From NCBI RefSeq assembly GCF_002873455.1, contig NZ_MCUN01000009.1:1-64000 (forward strand): 64,000 nt of DNA, given 5' to 3'. A program made the translations under genes and the position numbers. The stretch comes from Vibrio splendidus. Its GTDB lineage: Bacteria; Pseudomonadota; Gammaproteobacteria; Enterobacterales; Vibrionaceae. A model generated the notes under the pieces. That model was not told the DNA's origin. It saw only the letters and a list, made by a program, of their open reading frames with translations, and did no database searches. Of this stretch, positions 34,938-44,675 are shown piece after piece. The first letter of the stretch is position 1; each line of letters begins with the position of its first letter.

Positions 34938-36287
34938 TTACTTACTACGATTAGTATTAGTTAATTTTACTTCGACTTGTCCAAGTGCGCGTTGGTACAT
35001 AAACCATGCACATGTTCCGGCAAGCACATTACCTACCATAGCGCCCCAGAATAGACCTTCAATTCCAGCAAGCTGAGAGCCAACCCACAAGCAAGGCAAG
35101 AAGAAGGCAAACAGACGCAACGCTGAAATCGTTAATGCGGTGTAAGACTTGCCTAGAGCGTTAGAAACAGAAACCATCAGCATACAAATTCCCAATGGAC
35201 CTAAGCTGATAGGAACGATCAGTAGGTGGTAGTTTAAAATCGTTGAGACTTCGCTTTCACTGGTCATTAGGTTTGCCAGCCCACCAGAGAACAACCAAGT
35301 CACCAGTGCAATCACCAACTGGAAACCCAATACGAACATCACCGCAATCTTAACGAGCTTACGTATGTTTTCGAGGTTGTTTTCTCCCAACATGCGGCCA
35401 ATCATCGGAGGCATCGACATCGTTAGTGCTAGCACAGCGACAATTGAGAAGAATTCAAAACGTGAACCCAATGCCCAAGCTGCAACTGCAGCGGTGCCAT
35501 AGCCTGCAAGCAGTTTTGTGGCGAACATTGATGAAACTGGCGGTAGCAATTGACTGATCATCGCGGGACCCATGATGTTACCAATGGAACGAACACTCTT
35601 ACCGATATCAAGATCGTGCCAGTCGAACGTCATCCAATGCTTTTTAGTCACTTTTGGAGCAACGATAAAGATACCCGCGCCGAATGCTAAGATGGTCGCA
35701 ATGGCGGCTCCATTAATGCCCATGTCGAGAGTAAAGATGAAAATCGGATCTAATATCAAGTTGATGATACTGGTCGCGATCATCATTGAGCCGGGCAGCA
35801 TGGTATTACCATTGGCACGACACACACTGTAGAAGAAGTAGAGCAGTGCACCTGTCCAAGAGCTGACTAGCCAATAGATCCAATAAGAATCAATGATTGG
35901 CAATACCGTCGGTGGCGCATCCAACAACTGTAAAATTGGCCCACGAAGCAGATAGATGATGACCGAGAAAAGCGCGACACTCACGCTGCCCATCGCAATC
36001 ACTAGTCCACCAAGCTGCTTAGCGTAGCGTGTCTCGTTCGCGCCAATAGCTCTCGCGATAACCGCAGTGGTCGCGATACCTAACCCGACTTGAATACCAA
36101 TGATGATCATCTGTATTGGAAGTGTGAAACCTTGAACGGCGAGTGGCAGCACGCCCAGTTGGCCAATAAAAGCACTGTCTACAAGCTGGAAGCTCATTAG
36201 GGAAAGCACCCCAAACAGCATTGGCCATGTCATTGTATAGAGTTGTCGGCCAAGAGATGGCGAGGGAGTTGCGGTAGTCGAATTCAT
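34938..36287 (-). CDS. MATE-family multidrug efflux transporter
   Basis: A 449-residue membrane protein with 12 helices in two homologous halves, typical of NorM/DinF-like MATE exporters. Useful marks are MTWPMLFGVLSLMSFQLVDS at the N-terminus, FIGQLGVLPLAVQGFTLP and, in the second half, AAVAAWALGSRFEFF. It should use Na+ or H+ to expel cationic drugs. It stands alone on the strand, with the ppsA terminator region upstream. The substrate is not known. Confidence 0.92.
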   Translation of the reverse strand: MNSTTATPSPSLGRQLYTMTWPMLFGVLSLMSFQLVDSAFIGQLGVLPLAVQGFTLPIQMIIIGIQVGLGIATTAVIARAIGANETRYAKQLGGLVIAMGSVSVALFSVIIYLLRGPILQLLDAPPTVLPIIDSYWIYWLVSSWTGALLYFFYSVCRANGNTMLPGSMMIATSIINLILDPIFIFTLDMGINGAAIATILAFGAGIFIVAPKVTKKHWMTFDWHDLDIGKSVRSIGNIMGPAMISQLLPPVSSMFATKLLAGYGTAAVAAWALGSRFEFFSIVAVLALTMSMPPMIGRMLGENNLENIRKLVKIAVMFVLGFQLVIALVTWLFSGGLANLMTSESEVSTILNYHLLIVPISLGPLGICMLMVSVSNALGKSYTALTISALRLFAFFLPCLWVGSQLAGIEGLFWGAMVGNVLAGTCAWFMYQRALGQVEVKLTNTNRSK

Positions 36288-36428
36288 AACACTCTTATCA
36301 GTCTTGAAGTCAGGGTTGTCGTGGTGACAATCCTCTCAATGAAGAATTGCGTAAAGGATAACGTAAGGTCAGCTCGATACCAATGTTTGTTGCGATAGGC
36401 AGATTAACTTTGTTGGCTTTCGGTGAAC

Positions 36429-36455
36429 AAAAAGCCAGTCGTAGTGACTGGCTTT
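36429..36455 (-). terminator. Intrinsic terminator of ppsA
   Basis: The ten-base perfect stem AAAGCCAGTC / GACTGGCTTT with a five-base loop gives five T on the minus strand. It sits 45 bases after the ppsA stop. Confidence 0.85.
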
Positions 36456-36499
36456 GTAGTATTTACTTTTTGTGAAAGCGACTTTTGGGCGGTTAAGTG

Positions 36500-38872
36500 T
36501 TACTTATTCGCAACGTTACCCAGTTTCAGCCATGTGTCGATAACTGTATCTGGGTTCAATGAAACCGAGCTGATGCCTTGCTCCATTAACCACTCGGCTA
36601 GGTCGTCATGGTCAGATGGACCTTGGCCACAAATACCTACGTATTTACCCGCTTTAGCCGCGGCATCGATTGCCATTTTTAGCATCGCTTTCACTGCTGG
36701 GTTACGCTCATCGAATAAGTGCGCAACGTCACCTGAATCTCGGTCTAGGCCAAGTGTCAGCTGTGTCATGTCGTTTGAACCGATAGAGAAGCCATCGAAG
36801 TACTTCAAGAACTCATCAGCCAATATCGCATTCGATGGTAGCTCACACATCATGATGACTTTCAGACCTTGGTCGCCACGACGTAGGTTAAACTTAGCCA
36901 GAATGTCGATAACTGATGCCGCTTCGCTCGGTGTGCGAACGAATGGGATCATGATTTCAACGTTCTTTAGTCCCATCTCGTTACGAACGCGTTTTAGCGC
37001 TTGAGTTTCTAGCTCGAAACAGTCTTCAAATACTGGAGAGATGTAACGGGATGCACCACGGAAGCCCAGCATTGGGTTTTCTTCATGTGGTTCAAATGTT
37101 TTACCGCCAACAAGGTTGCTGTACTCGTTCGACTTAAAGTCAGACATACGTACGATTACACGCTTAGGCCAGAATGCAGACGCGATAGTCGCGATGCCTT
37201 CCGTTAGCTTGCTTACGTAGAAATCGATAGGATCTTTGTAGCCACGAATTCGCTGGTTGATTTCTGCTTTGATCTCGTCCGTTTGCTCATCGAAGTTCAG
37301 CAGAGCTTTAGGGTGAATACCGATCATCTTGTTGATGATGAATTCAAGACGAGCAAGGCCAACACCTTCGTTCGGGATTTGAGCGAAGTCGAAGGCACGA
37401 TCTGGGTTACCCACGTTCATCATTACTTTAGTTGGCAGCATTGGTAGCTCATCAACCTCAGAACGTTTGATTTCAAAGTCGAGTTCGCCGTTGTAAACGT
37501 AGCCTGTTTCACCTTCTGAACATGACACTGTTACGGTGTCGCCATCATTCAGGCTGCTTGTCGCGGTACCACAACCAACAATGGCAGGAATGCCTAGCTC
37601 ACGAGCAATGATTGCTGCGTGACAAGTACGGCCGCCACGGTTAGTGACAATCGCAGAGGCTTTCTTCATTACAGGTTCCCAGTCTGGGTCTGTCATGTCA
37701 GTTACTAGCACGTCGCCTTCTTGAACCAGTGACATTTGGTCTAGAGAATCAACCAAGCGAACAGGGCCTGAACCGATACGCTGACCGATAGCACGACCTT
37801 CAACCAAGACATCCGCCTTATTGTTTAGCTCGTAACGCTCGATAACGTTTTGGTCACTTTGAGAACATACCGTTTCTGGTCGAGCTTGAACGATGTAAAG
37901 CTTGCCGTCGATGCCATCTTTTGCCCACTCAATGTCCATCGGACGTTGGTAGTGCTTCTCGATGATCATCGCTTGTTTTGCTAGCTCTTTGATCTCTTCA
38001 TCGTTCAATGAGAACTCGTTACGCTCTTGAGTATCCGTATCGATGATATCAACTTGTTTGCCGATCTCTTGGTTGGTTGAGTAGATCATCTTGATCAACT
38101 TAGAACCAAACGTCTTTTTAACGACTGGATAGTGACCCGCTTCTAACATTGGCTTGTGAACGTAGAACTCGTCTGGGTTCACTGCGCCTTGTACAACCAT
38201 TTCACCTAGACCCCAAGAAGAGGTAATGAACACCACTTGGTCGAAGCCTGACTCAGTATCAAGCGTGAACATCACACCTGAAGAGGCTTTGTCTGAGCGA
38301 ACCATACGTTGAATGCCCGCAGACAATGAAATGCCACGGTGATCAAAGCCTTGGTGCACGCGGTAAGAGATAGCACGGTCGTTAAATAGTGAAGCGAACA
38401 CGTGTTTCGTTGCTTCGATAACCGCATCGATACCTTTCACGTTAAGGAAGGTTTCTTGTTGGCCTGCGAAAGAAGCATCTGGAAGGTCTTCAGCCGTTGC
38501 CGATGAACGAACCGCAACAGACAATTCTTCGTTGCCTTCAATCAGTTCGCGGTAGTTATCACGGATATCTTGCTCTAGTGATTCTGGGAATGGCGCGTCT
38601 AGAACCCATTGTCGAATCGTTGCACCTGTCTTACGCAGTGCGTCAACGTCTTCAACATCAAGTTCATCAAGGAGTTGGTGAATGCGTTCATCAAGACCTT
38701 TGTAGTCAAGAAAGTTATTAAACGCATAAGATGTGGTAGCAAAACCATTTGGTACCGATACGCCAGCGTTGGCTAGGTTAGACACCATCTCGCCAAGTGA
38801 AGCATTCTTACCGCCGACTTTGTCGACATCTTCCATGGAAAGGCCATTGAACCATAGGGTGTTATTTTGCAT
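36500..38872 (-). CDS. ppsA: Phosphoenolpyruvate synthase
   Basis: A 790-residue enzyme that makes PEP from pyruvate and ATP for gluconeogenesis, close to the usual length of about 792. The N-terminal ATP-grasp region begins [11 protein letters not shown] and has [18 protein letters not shown]. The swivelling domain has the phosphohistidine in [13 protein letters not shown] (about 415-427). The C-terminal PEP-binding barrel has FRGASRY, MCELPSN and [17 protein letters not shown]. It is divergent from ppsR, the kinase/pyrophosphorylase that controls it. Confidence 0.97.
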   Translation of the reverse strand: MQNNTLWFNGLSMEDVDKVGGKNASLGEMVSNLANAGVSVPNGFATTSYAFNNFLDYKGLDERIHQLLDELDVEDVDALRKTGATIRQWVLDAPFPESLEQDIRDNYRELIEGNEELSVAVRSSATAEDLPDASFAGQQETFLNVKGIDAVIEATKHVFASLFNDRAISYRVHQGFDHRGISLSAGIQRMVRSDKASSGVMFTLDTESGFDQVVFITSSWGLGEMVVQGAVNPDEFYVHKPMLEAGHYPVVKKTFGSKLIKMIYSTNQEIGKQVDIIDTDTQERNEFSLNDEEIKELAKQAMIIEKHYQRPMDIEWAKDGIDGKLYIVQARPETVCSQSDQNVIERYELNNKADVLVEGRAIGQRIGSGPVRLVDSLDQMSLVQEGDVLVTDMTDPDWEPVMKKASAIVTNRGGRTCHAAIIARELGIPAIVGCGTATSSLNDGDTVTVSCSEGETGYVYNGELDFEIKRSEVDELPMLPTKVMMNVGNPDRAFDFAQIPNEGVGLARLEFIINKMIGIHPKALLNFDEQTDEIKAEINQRIRGYKDPIDFYVSKLTEGIATIASAFWPKRVIVRMSDFKSNEYSNLVGGKTFEPHEENPMLGFRGASRYISPVFEDCFELETQALKRVRNEMGLKNVEIMIPFVRTPSEAASVIDILAKFNLRRGDQGLKVIMMCELPSNAILADEFLKYFDGFSIGSNDMTQLTLGLDRDSGDVAHLFDERNPAVKAMLKMAIDAAAKAGKYVGICGQGPSDHDDLAEWLMEQGISSVSLNPDTVIDTWLKLGNVANK

Positions 38873-39050
38873 TTATTTCTCCAGAAACATAGCAAGCATT
38901 GTAGGGATTTAAAGGCAAACGATTACGTATCAGTTTAAAAAAATGTAAATTATTTTCTAAAGCTGTGGGGGACGTAATAGTCAGCAGGGTTTCGTTATAT
39001 ATATTATGGTTCCCATCCTACTCAAAATAATTTTAAACATTAAATAAAAA

Positions 39051-39884
39051 ATGCAAATTGATATCCAAAGTCGTGATGTATTCTATGTTTCTGATGGAAC
39101 GGCCATAACATGTGAGACTTTAGGGCATGTTGTTCTAGGTCAATTCCCATTCGAAGCTAATGAAAAAACCTTCCCGTTTGTCGAAAGTGAAGACAAACTT
39201 TCTGATTTATTGAAAGAGATCGAGATTTCATATCGAGCAACAGGCCATGAACCTTTGGTCTTTTTCTCGATTGTGATTCCGGAGATAAAACTCAAGCTGT
39301 TAGATGCGCCTGCGCATTGTTATGACGTGTTAGAGAGTATCGTGCAGAAAGTGCAAGATGATACGAAAATGGCGCCTAAGCCGAAGCTGCAGCGTTCTCG
39401 TAGCGTCAATAAAGACTCGGACAAATACTTCGACCGTATTGCTGCTATCGAATACACATTAGCGCACGACGACGGCATTACTTTAAAAGGCTTGGAAGAG
39501 GCAGATATTATCTTGTTGGGCGTCTCTCGCAGCGGCAAAACGCCAACGAGCTTGTACATGGCAATGCAGTTTGGTTTACGCGTCGCAAACTATCCGTTTA
39601 TCCATGATGATATTGCTCGCTTAAGGTTGCTACCGGAATTTGAGATATATCGTCATAAGCTGTTTGGTTTGACGATTGATGCGGAAAGGCTGACCGAGAT
39701 CCGTGAAAATCGATTAGCAGGCAGTGAGTACGCAAGTGACTCTCAATGTTTGTATGAGCTGCAAACGGTAGAAGGTTTGTTCAGACGTGAAGCCATTCCA
39801 TACATCAACACCTCGTCACTGTCTGTTGAAGAGATTTCGACACGAATCTTGGAACGTACAGGGTTGAGAAGGCGATTACTGTAA
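39051..39884 (+). CDS. ppsR: PEP synthase regulatory kinase/pyrophosphorylase
   Basis: A 277-residue protein of the DUF299 family, which inactivates PEP synthase by ADP-dependent phosphorylation and reactivates it by phosphorolysis. The P-loop is [16 protein letters not shown] (about 157-172). The N-terminus [16 protein letters not shown] and the C-terminal [13 protein letters not shown] segment are family features. It lies divergent from ppsA, 178 bases away, the usual Vibrio layout. Confidence 0.96.
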   Translation: MQIDIQSRDVFYVSDGTAITCETLGHVVLGQFPFEANEKTFPFVESEDKLSDLLKEIEISYRATGHEPLVFFSIVIPEIKLKLLDAPAHCYDVLESIVQKVQDDTKMAPKPKLQRSRSVNKDSDKYFDRIAAIEYTLAHDDGITLKGLEEADIILLGVSRSGKTPTSLYMAMQFGLRVANYPFIHDDIARLRLLPEFEIYRHKLFGLTIDAERLTEIRENRLAGSEYASDSQCLYELQTVEGLFRREAIPYINTSSLSVEEISTRILERTGLRRRLL

Positions 39885-40013
39885 TCAAAGACAGCGGAGT
39901 CATAAAAAATCTAAGCTCGTAAGGACAATGTTTCGGGGAGCTTCGATTTTTCAAGTTAGTTGTGATTTGCTTGATAAATGAAGAGGGTGATGGGGGAGTC
40001 ACAAATATAAAAA

Positions 40014-40063
40014 AGGCTCTGGCTGCTCACTCTAATGCAGAAGAGTGAAGTCAGCCAAAGCCT
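40014..40063 (-). terminator. Long hairpin terminator
   Basis: Arms AGGCTnTGGCTG and CAGCCAAAGCCT enclose an inner CACTCT/AGAGTG stem. On the minus strand it is followed by six T. It ends the small gene at 40115. Confidence 0.8.
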
Positions 40064-40114
40064 CAATGTTGTTACCTTTAGCAGAGTGACTACTAAAAGA
40101 GCAGAGTGGTTAAA

Positions 40115-40273
40115 CTATGCTTTTTTAAGGTCTTGCGTTGGGTAAGTAAGCGTCATTGCGCCTTCTACAGTTGTAACGTGAACGTAGCCGCCACCAGCGC
40201 TTAGGCCAGTCACTACCATTTCACCAAGTTCAACACCTTTTGTTGCTACAACGCGATCGTCAACTGAAAACAC
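40115..40273 (-). CDS. Small conserved-looking protein, 52 residues
   Basis: A GTG start at 40273 has AAGG eight bases upstream. The product begins VFSVDDRVVATKGVELGEMV and ends TQDLKKA. It alternates valine- and threonine-rich strands and resembles a small beta barrel. A strong terminator follows, so it is a single-gene unit. I do not recognise the family. The good ribosome site, codon pattern and terminator support a real gene. Confidence 0.65.
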   Translation of the reverse strand: MFSVDDRVVATKGVELGEMVVTGLSAGGGYVHVTTVEGAMTLTYPTQDLKKA

Positions 40274-40437
40274 TTTACACACCTTCAATAAATTAAATAA
40301 ATACGATAGATATCGAACGAGGATTTAAACAGATGACACTTCAATCAACTAATCCAGTTATTTGTCGTAAAGATTAAATTTAGTTATGTATAAATGACTA
40401 TTTCTTAGTTATCAGACCATTAGCGTATTTGTGGTGC

Positions 40438-41418
40438 CTATTTGTCTGCAGGGTAAACGACACCAACTTGCTGACGCATCTCTGTAATTAACTTGGCAAC
40501 GGTTAGAGCGCGTTGTTGGGCTTGTATTTGTGTTGTGCTGTCGCCAGCAATACAGTCTGCAAAGGCTTGCGCCTCGTAACACATCGAATTTTCGCTTTGC
40601 GCTTGAGTAAGGTTCTCAACACGACCATCACGGTAGCGGATCTTAATGTCGGTACATTCGGCAATGTGATCGATAATGATTGCCCCTCGTTCACCTTGGA
40701 TTTCACTTGGTGCATAAGAGTCACTGACTTTGGAGTGCGCAAGGGTCACATCAAACTCTGGATATTGAAAGATCGCACTGCCATGAGCATCCACGCCAGA
40801 ATCAAGCAATTTAGCAGAAGCGTGAGCTGCTTGAGGCTTGCCAAACAGTGCCACGGAAGCGGCGACACAATAGAAACCGATGTCGACCAACGAGCCGTTC
40901 GAGAAGGCTGGATTGAAGGTGTTTGGGTTTTCCCCATTTAAGTATTTTTGATAGCGAGATGAGTATTGGCAGTAGTTGATGTGTGCCTTATGTACCTTGC
41001 CAATCTTTTCTAAACCAAGTTGAATTTGCTTAAAGTTCGGCAGAAACTGAGATTTGTACGCTTCAAATAACACCACGCCGTTTTGTTCTGCGACTTCAAA
41101 CATTCGAGTGGCTTCATCAATATTTGACGCGACAGGCTTTTCACAAATCACATGCTTGCCGTGCTTCATCATCAAGATCGATTGCTCACAGTGCATTGAG
41201 TTTGGAGATGCGATGTAAACCGCTGTTATTGTACTGTCACTGGCTAATGCTTCGAGAGAGTCATAAGTCGTTTCAACGTCAAATTCTTGGGCGAACTGTG
41301 CCGCGCTGTCTAAGTTTCGTGAATAAACCGCAGCAAGTTGTATCGATTGATTTTCATGGGCAGCTTGAACAAACTTTTGTGTAATCCAATTGGTTCCAAT
41401 TACAGCAAACTTAATCAT
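40438..41418 (-). CDS. Gfo/Idh/MocA-family oxidoreductase
   Basis: A 326-residue NAD(P)-dependent dehydrogenase. The N-terminal Rossmann fold starts FAVIGTNWIT. ITAVYIASPNSMH and GKHVICEKPVASN (about 92-104, with the catalytic-type Lys) follow. The C-terminal domain has DIGFYCV, the usual DxGxH/Y region. Members act on sugars, inositols or related substrates. It stands alone; the substrate cannot be told from sequence. Confidence 0.9.
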   Translation of the reverse strand: MIKFAVIGTNWITQKFVQAAHENQSIQLAAVYSRNLDSAAQFAQEFDVETTYDSLEALASDSTITAVYIASPNSMHCEQSILMMKHGKHVICEKPVASNIDEATRMFEVAEQNGVVLFEAYKSQFLPNFKQIQLGLEKIGKVHKAHINYCQYSSRYQKYLNGENPNTFNPAFSNGSLVDIGFYCVAASVALFGKPQAAHASAKLLDSGVDAHGSAIFQYPEFDVTLAHSKVSDSYAPSEIQGERGAIIIDHIAECTDIKIRYRDGRVENLTQAQSENSMCYEAQAFADCIAGDSTTQIQAQQRALTVAKLITEMRQQVGVVYPADK

Positions 41419-41627
41419 ATAGGTATCCAGTCGTTAGTGTATTGATTCTGTAGAGATAGTAGCATTCAAAGGTCGCCAATGTGCCTTAGATTTGCGGAAC
41501 AATTTCCGTTTAAATACAGCCTAATATCCATTTTTGGCCTCAAAAATATACCTGAGTTGGCTAGGACAACGGTGCACAAGTAAGTCATTTTTGCTAAGGT
41601 ATTATGTAATTCAAACAAGGTGATGAT

Positions 41628-42110
41628 ATGCAAATCCGTACCGCAAAGGTAACTGACATTCGCTCTATTTTAGCGCTTTCTGAGCAGATAAACCGTCAAC
41701 ATCATCTTGGTGCACCTATGGTGTTTGCACCACCGTCACGAAGCCTTGGCGACAGCGAAGAGTATTGGTTAGGGTTGATGATAGACCCGCTCGGTTCCTT
41801 CTTTGTTGCGGTTCAAGACGAACAGGTCGTTGGCTTTCTTGCCGGCAAAGTGACACAGAACAAAGGGGTGAGCTTTATTCAACCGCATAAAATCGCGCGG
41901 GTGAATACGATTGTGGTCAACGATCAGATTCAAAGCCAAGGTGTCGGTAAGGCGTTGATGAAATCATTCAACCAATGGTCGCAGGCCAGAGGAGCGATAG
42001 AGCTTCGTTTAGAAGTGATGGAGTTTAACCAGCAAGCTCAGAGTTTCTATGAGTCGTTAGGAATGGAAACTCAATCTCGAACCATGTCTATGAGCTTAGA
42101 GGGGATATAA
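41628..42110 (+). CDS. GNAT-family N-acetyltransferase
   Basis: A 160-residue acetyltransferase. Motif A is VNTIVVNDQIQSQGVGKALM (about 100-119, the acetyl-CoA loop QSQGVG), and motif B is LEVMEFNQQAQSFYESLGME. The N-terminus IRTAKVTDIRSILAL is typical. The substrate is unknown. The L,D-transpeptidase gene begins two bases after its stop, so the two may be co-expressed. Confidence 0.9.
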   Translation: MQIRTAKVTDIRSILALSEQINRQHHLGAPMVFAPPSRSLGDSEEYWLGLMIDPLGSFFVAVQDEQVVGFLAGKVTQNKGVSFIQPHKIARVNTIVVNDQIQSQGVGKALMKSFNQWSQARGAIELRLEVMEFNQQAQSFYESLGMETQSRTMSMSLEGI

Positions 42111-42112
42111 AG

Positions 42113-42934
42113 GTGCGGTTGTTTTTGCCTTTATCACTGTACTTACTCTTTGCGAGCTCTCTGATTTATTCAGCGACTTCCTCTGCTACGGATACGCCGC
42201 AATATGTAAAGCCGCCCGCAACTCAGAAGTCACAAGCGCAGAAGCTTGTAGTCGAGAAAATCGTTTCTGATGCAACGGCGATAGAAACCATTGTGTTTGA
42301 GTCAGCAACCTCCCATTCTAATCGCACACCTACATCATCGGTCACTGAGAATTCAAAACATGTCATTGTTCTGGACGATGCTCTTGAAGGGGACTCTCAA
42401 CAAAAGGTCGGCCAGCTTTCTCAAGGTTCATCGAAACGCCCACCTCAAAGCTCATCCCAAAAGTTTTACAACGTGCCTAATATTGCTTCAGAGATAGACC
42501 CGCTACTTCAAGTAGTCACTTTGGTTAAGGTTGATAAATCGAAACGTAGAATGTACCTACTTAAAGGGGAGGAAGTGGTTCAGGAATTTCGTATTGCACT
42601 AGGTAAACAACCGAAAGGGCATAAGCGCTTTGAAGGGGACAACCGAACGCCAGAAGGGCAATACCAGCTTGACTATGTTTTGGAAGAATCGGATTTTCAT
42701 CGCTCAGTGCATATTAGCTACCCGCAACCTTCGGATATGCAGTGGGCAAAAGAAAATGAAGTTGATCCTGGCGGGAACATCAAAATCCACGGTATTAAAA
42801 ATGGTGAGCGCCGTTCACCGAGCTTTATACAAAGCTTTGATTGGACGGATGGTTGTATTGCTTTAACGAACCAAGATATGGATGCGTTTATTGAACTAGT
42901 TAAAATGGGCACTCCTATCCATATCGAATGGTAG
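42113..42934 (+). CDS. L,D-transpeptidase (YkuD family)
   Basis: A 273-residue exported protein with an N-terminal hydrophobic signal (LFLPLSLYLLFASSLIYSATS). A Ser/Thr/Gln-rich linker runs to about residue 120, followed by a YkuD domain. The domain begins VVTLVKVDKSKRRMYLLKG and has GKQPKGHKRFEGDNRTPEG, the His in KIHGIKNG and the nucleophile Cys in WTDGCIALTN. It may crosslink peptidoglycan or attach lipoprotein to it. GTG start at 42113. Confidence 0.9.
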   Translation: MRLFLPLSLYLLFASSLIYSATSSATDTPQYVKPPATQKSQAQKLVVEKIVSDATAIETIVFESATSHSNRTPTSSVTENSKHVIVLDDALEGDSQQKVGQLSQGSSKRPPQSSSQKFYNVPNIASEIDPLLQVVTLVKVDKSKRRMYLLKGEEVVQEFRIALGKQPKGHKRFEGDNRTPEGQYQLDYVLEESDFHRSVHISYPQPSDMQWAKENEVDPGGNIKIHGIKNGERRSPSFIQSFDWTDGCIALTNQDMDAFIELVKMGTPIHIEW

Positions 42935-43002
42935 CACCCAAATTATTTTACTCGTTCAGTTTAGATTTTCACTTACGCAGATTAAGTTTTCACTTACCCA
43001 AT

Positions 43003-43740
43003 TTAGACGAGTACTCGACCTGCACTGAATATAGCAATTACGATCAGCAGTGCAATGGTGACTGGCTTGAATTTTTCTCCGCCAAACCTCTCGAACAATT
43101 TAGACCCGATATAGCCACCAAACATGCTGCTTGGCAAAAGTACCATAGTAATCCAGACCACATCACGGTCGACCAATCCTGCGATGGATGCCGAGAAAAA
43201 TGCACTCGAATCAGCCAGTACAAAGAACGCGATCAGGCCTGCTCTGGCAATGTGAGGCTCGACAGGACTTGCCAATGCATGCGTGCCAACCGGAGGCCCA
43301 GACATTGAAGCTGCGCCATTCATAACCCCGGCAAGGCTGCCTAAAATATAGGGAGCAAACCTAGGTTCGCTTTTGTATTGGAATCCTTTGTAGATCATAA
43401 GTGCAGACGCAAAAATGAAGGCACTGATGATCAAGATGATCGTGTCTTGGCTAACAGATTTGAGCAACAGTAAGCCGACGGGAGTGAAGGCCAAACAAGG
43501 GATAAATACCTTTGAAACCCAGCGCCAATTTACATGATGTTTAACCTTCGGCAGCAATTGGATATTGCCTAACAGGTCGATCAGCATGAAAACGGGAACC
43601 AGTTCGATAACAGGCACGAATAACGCACTCAATGGCAATGCCACTAAGGTGAACCCAAAACCTGAGAAGCCACGAACAATAGCGGCGAAAATGAAGATTG
43701 CACCCAAAATTGGGAAAGTTGGACTAAAAATGAGATCCAT
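43003..43740 (-). CDS. TauE/SafE-family membrane permease
   Basis: A 245-residue protein with seven or eight membrane helices. The N-terminal IFIFAAIVRGFSGFGFTLVA and the mid-protein GSLAGVMNGAASMSGPPV are the two family repeats. Members export or import sulfite, sulfoacetate and related anions. No sulfur gene is adjacent, so the substrate is open. Confidence 0.9.
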   Translation of the reverse strand: MDLIFSPTFPILGAIFIFAAIVRGFSGFGFTLVALPLSALFVPVIELVPVFMLIDLLGNIQLLPKVKHHVNWRWVSKVFIPCLAFTPVGLLLLKSVSQDTIILIISAFIFASALMIYKGFQYKSEPRFAPYILGSLAGVMNGAASMSGPPVGTHALASPVEPHIARAGLIAFFVLADSSAFFSASIAGLVDRDVVWITMVLLPSSMFGGYIGSKLFERFGGEKFKPVTIALLIVIAIFSAGRVLV

Positions 43741-43788
43741 AAATTAAGTAACCAATGAAGCTGTCTAATAAGGCGAGCTAGTGAAACC

Positions 43789-43820
43789 AAGTGAGTAGCG
43801 GAATGTACTCCTACTCACTT
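43789..43820. terminator. Hairpin between ugpQ-type gene and the permease gene
   Basis: A ten-base perfect stem (AAGTGAGTAG / CTACTCACTT), 80 bases after the phosphodiesterase gene on the minus strand. There is no strong U-run, so it may end transcription weakly. Confidence 0.5.
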
Positions 43821-43899
43821 GTGTTTGCTACTTAATTTTATGGTTTCCTGGGAGTTAATTTTAAAGTTTATCGAGGCTATTTCTGCGGTATTTACGAGC

Positions 43900-44619
43900 T
43901 CAATTTATAGAGTTGAATTGATTCGGAAAATCAGTGAATACGGCATCTACTTTTGAGAGGAATTTGAAGCGAGACGGGTCATTGACGGTGTAGCACCATG
44001 CTTGAATGTTCGCTTCGTTGAGTGTGTCAAGATCGCTCTGATCAACGTGTTCATAGTTCATGTGACAGCTGAACGCTTTGACCTCATTGATGAGCATCAG
44101 ATCATCTTGAGTCAGCTGCTCAGTGATCACCCCCACTCGATATCTCGGCAAATGACGAGCCATTTCAGTAACCACCTTATGGCTGAAGCTCGATAATAAG
44201 ACCTTATCAGTGTCCAGATTTGAGCGAATCAACTCGTCGTGTAACAGATCAACCACATGAGGGGCTTGATGTCGGCTGTCGACTTTAATTTCGAGGTTGA
44301 CGCTGAGATCATGTTGCTTAACAAGCGCGAGCAACTCTCCTAGCGTCAGTATTTTTTCTCCAGCGAATTGTTCCGATTTCCAGCTACCAAAATCTAACAG
44401 GCGCAATTCTGCCAAGGTATGTTCATCAACACGCCCTTGACCATCACTACAACGTTCTAGTGTGTGGTCGTGACAGACGACCAGCTGGTCATCCTGAGTG
44501 GGCTGAATATCAACTTCAATCCATTTCAATCCGAGTTTAGCCGCTTGTTCAATGCTTGCTTTGGTATTTTCTGGGTGAGTACCTGCTACACCCCGATGAC
44601 CTACGATGATAGACGACAT
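43900..44619 (-). CDS. ugpQ: Glycerophosphodiester phosphodiesterase
   Basis: A 239-residue cytoplasmic GDPD. The motif HRGVAGTHPENTKAS (residues 8-22) carries the first catalytic His, and EVDIQPTQDDQLVVCHDHTLER has the metal acids and second His. It lacks a signal peptide, as UgpQ does. It should hydrolyse imported glycerophosphodiesters to glycerol-3-phosphate and alcohols. It is the last gene of the ugpBAEC operon, 56 bases after ugpC. Confidence 0.93.
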   Translation of the reverse strand: MSSIIVGHRGVAGTHPENTKASIEQAAKLGLKWIEVDIQPTQDDQLVVCHDHTLERCSDGQGRVDEHTLAELRLLDFGSWKSEQFAGEKILTLGELLALVKQHDLSVNLEIKVDSRHQAPHVVDLLHDELIRSNLDTDKVLLSSFSHKVVTEMARHLPRYRVGVITEQLTQDDLMLINEVKAFSCHMNYEHVDQSDLDTLNEANIQAWCYTVNDPSRFKFLSKVDAVFTDFPNQFNSIN

Positions 44620-44675
44620 AATTAATCCTTCTTAAAGACGCACCGTAAAAACGCATTAAATATCAGTGTACTCGA

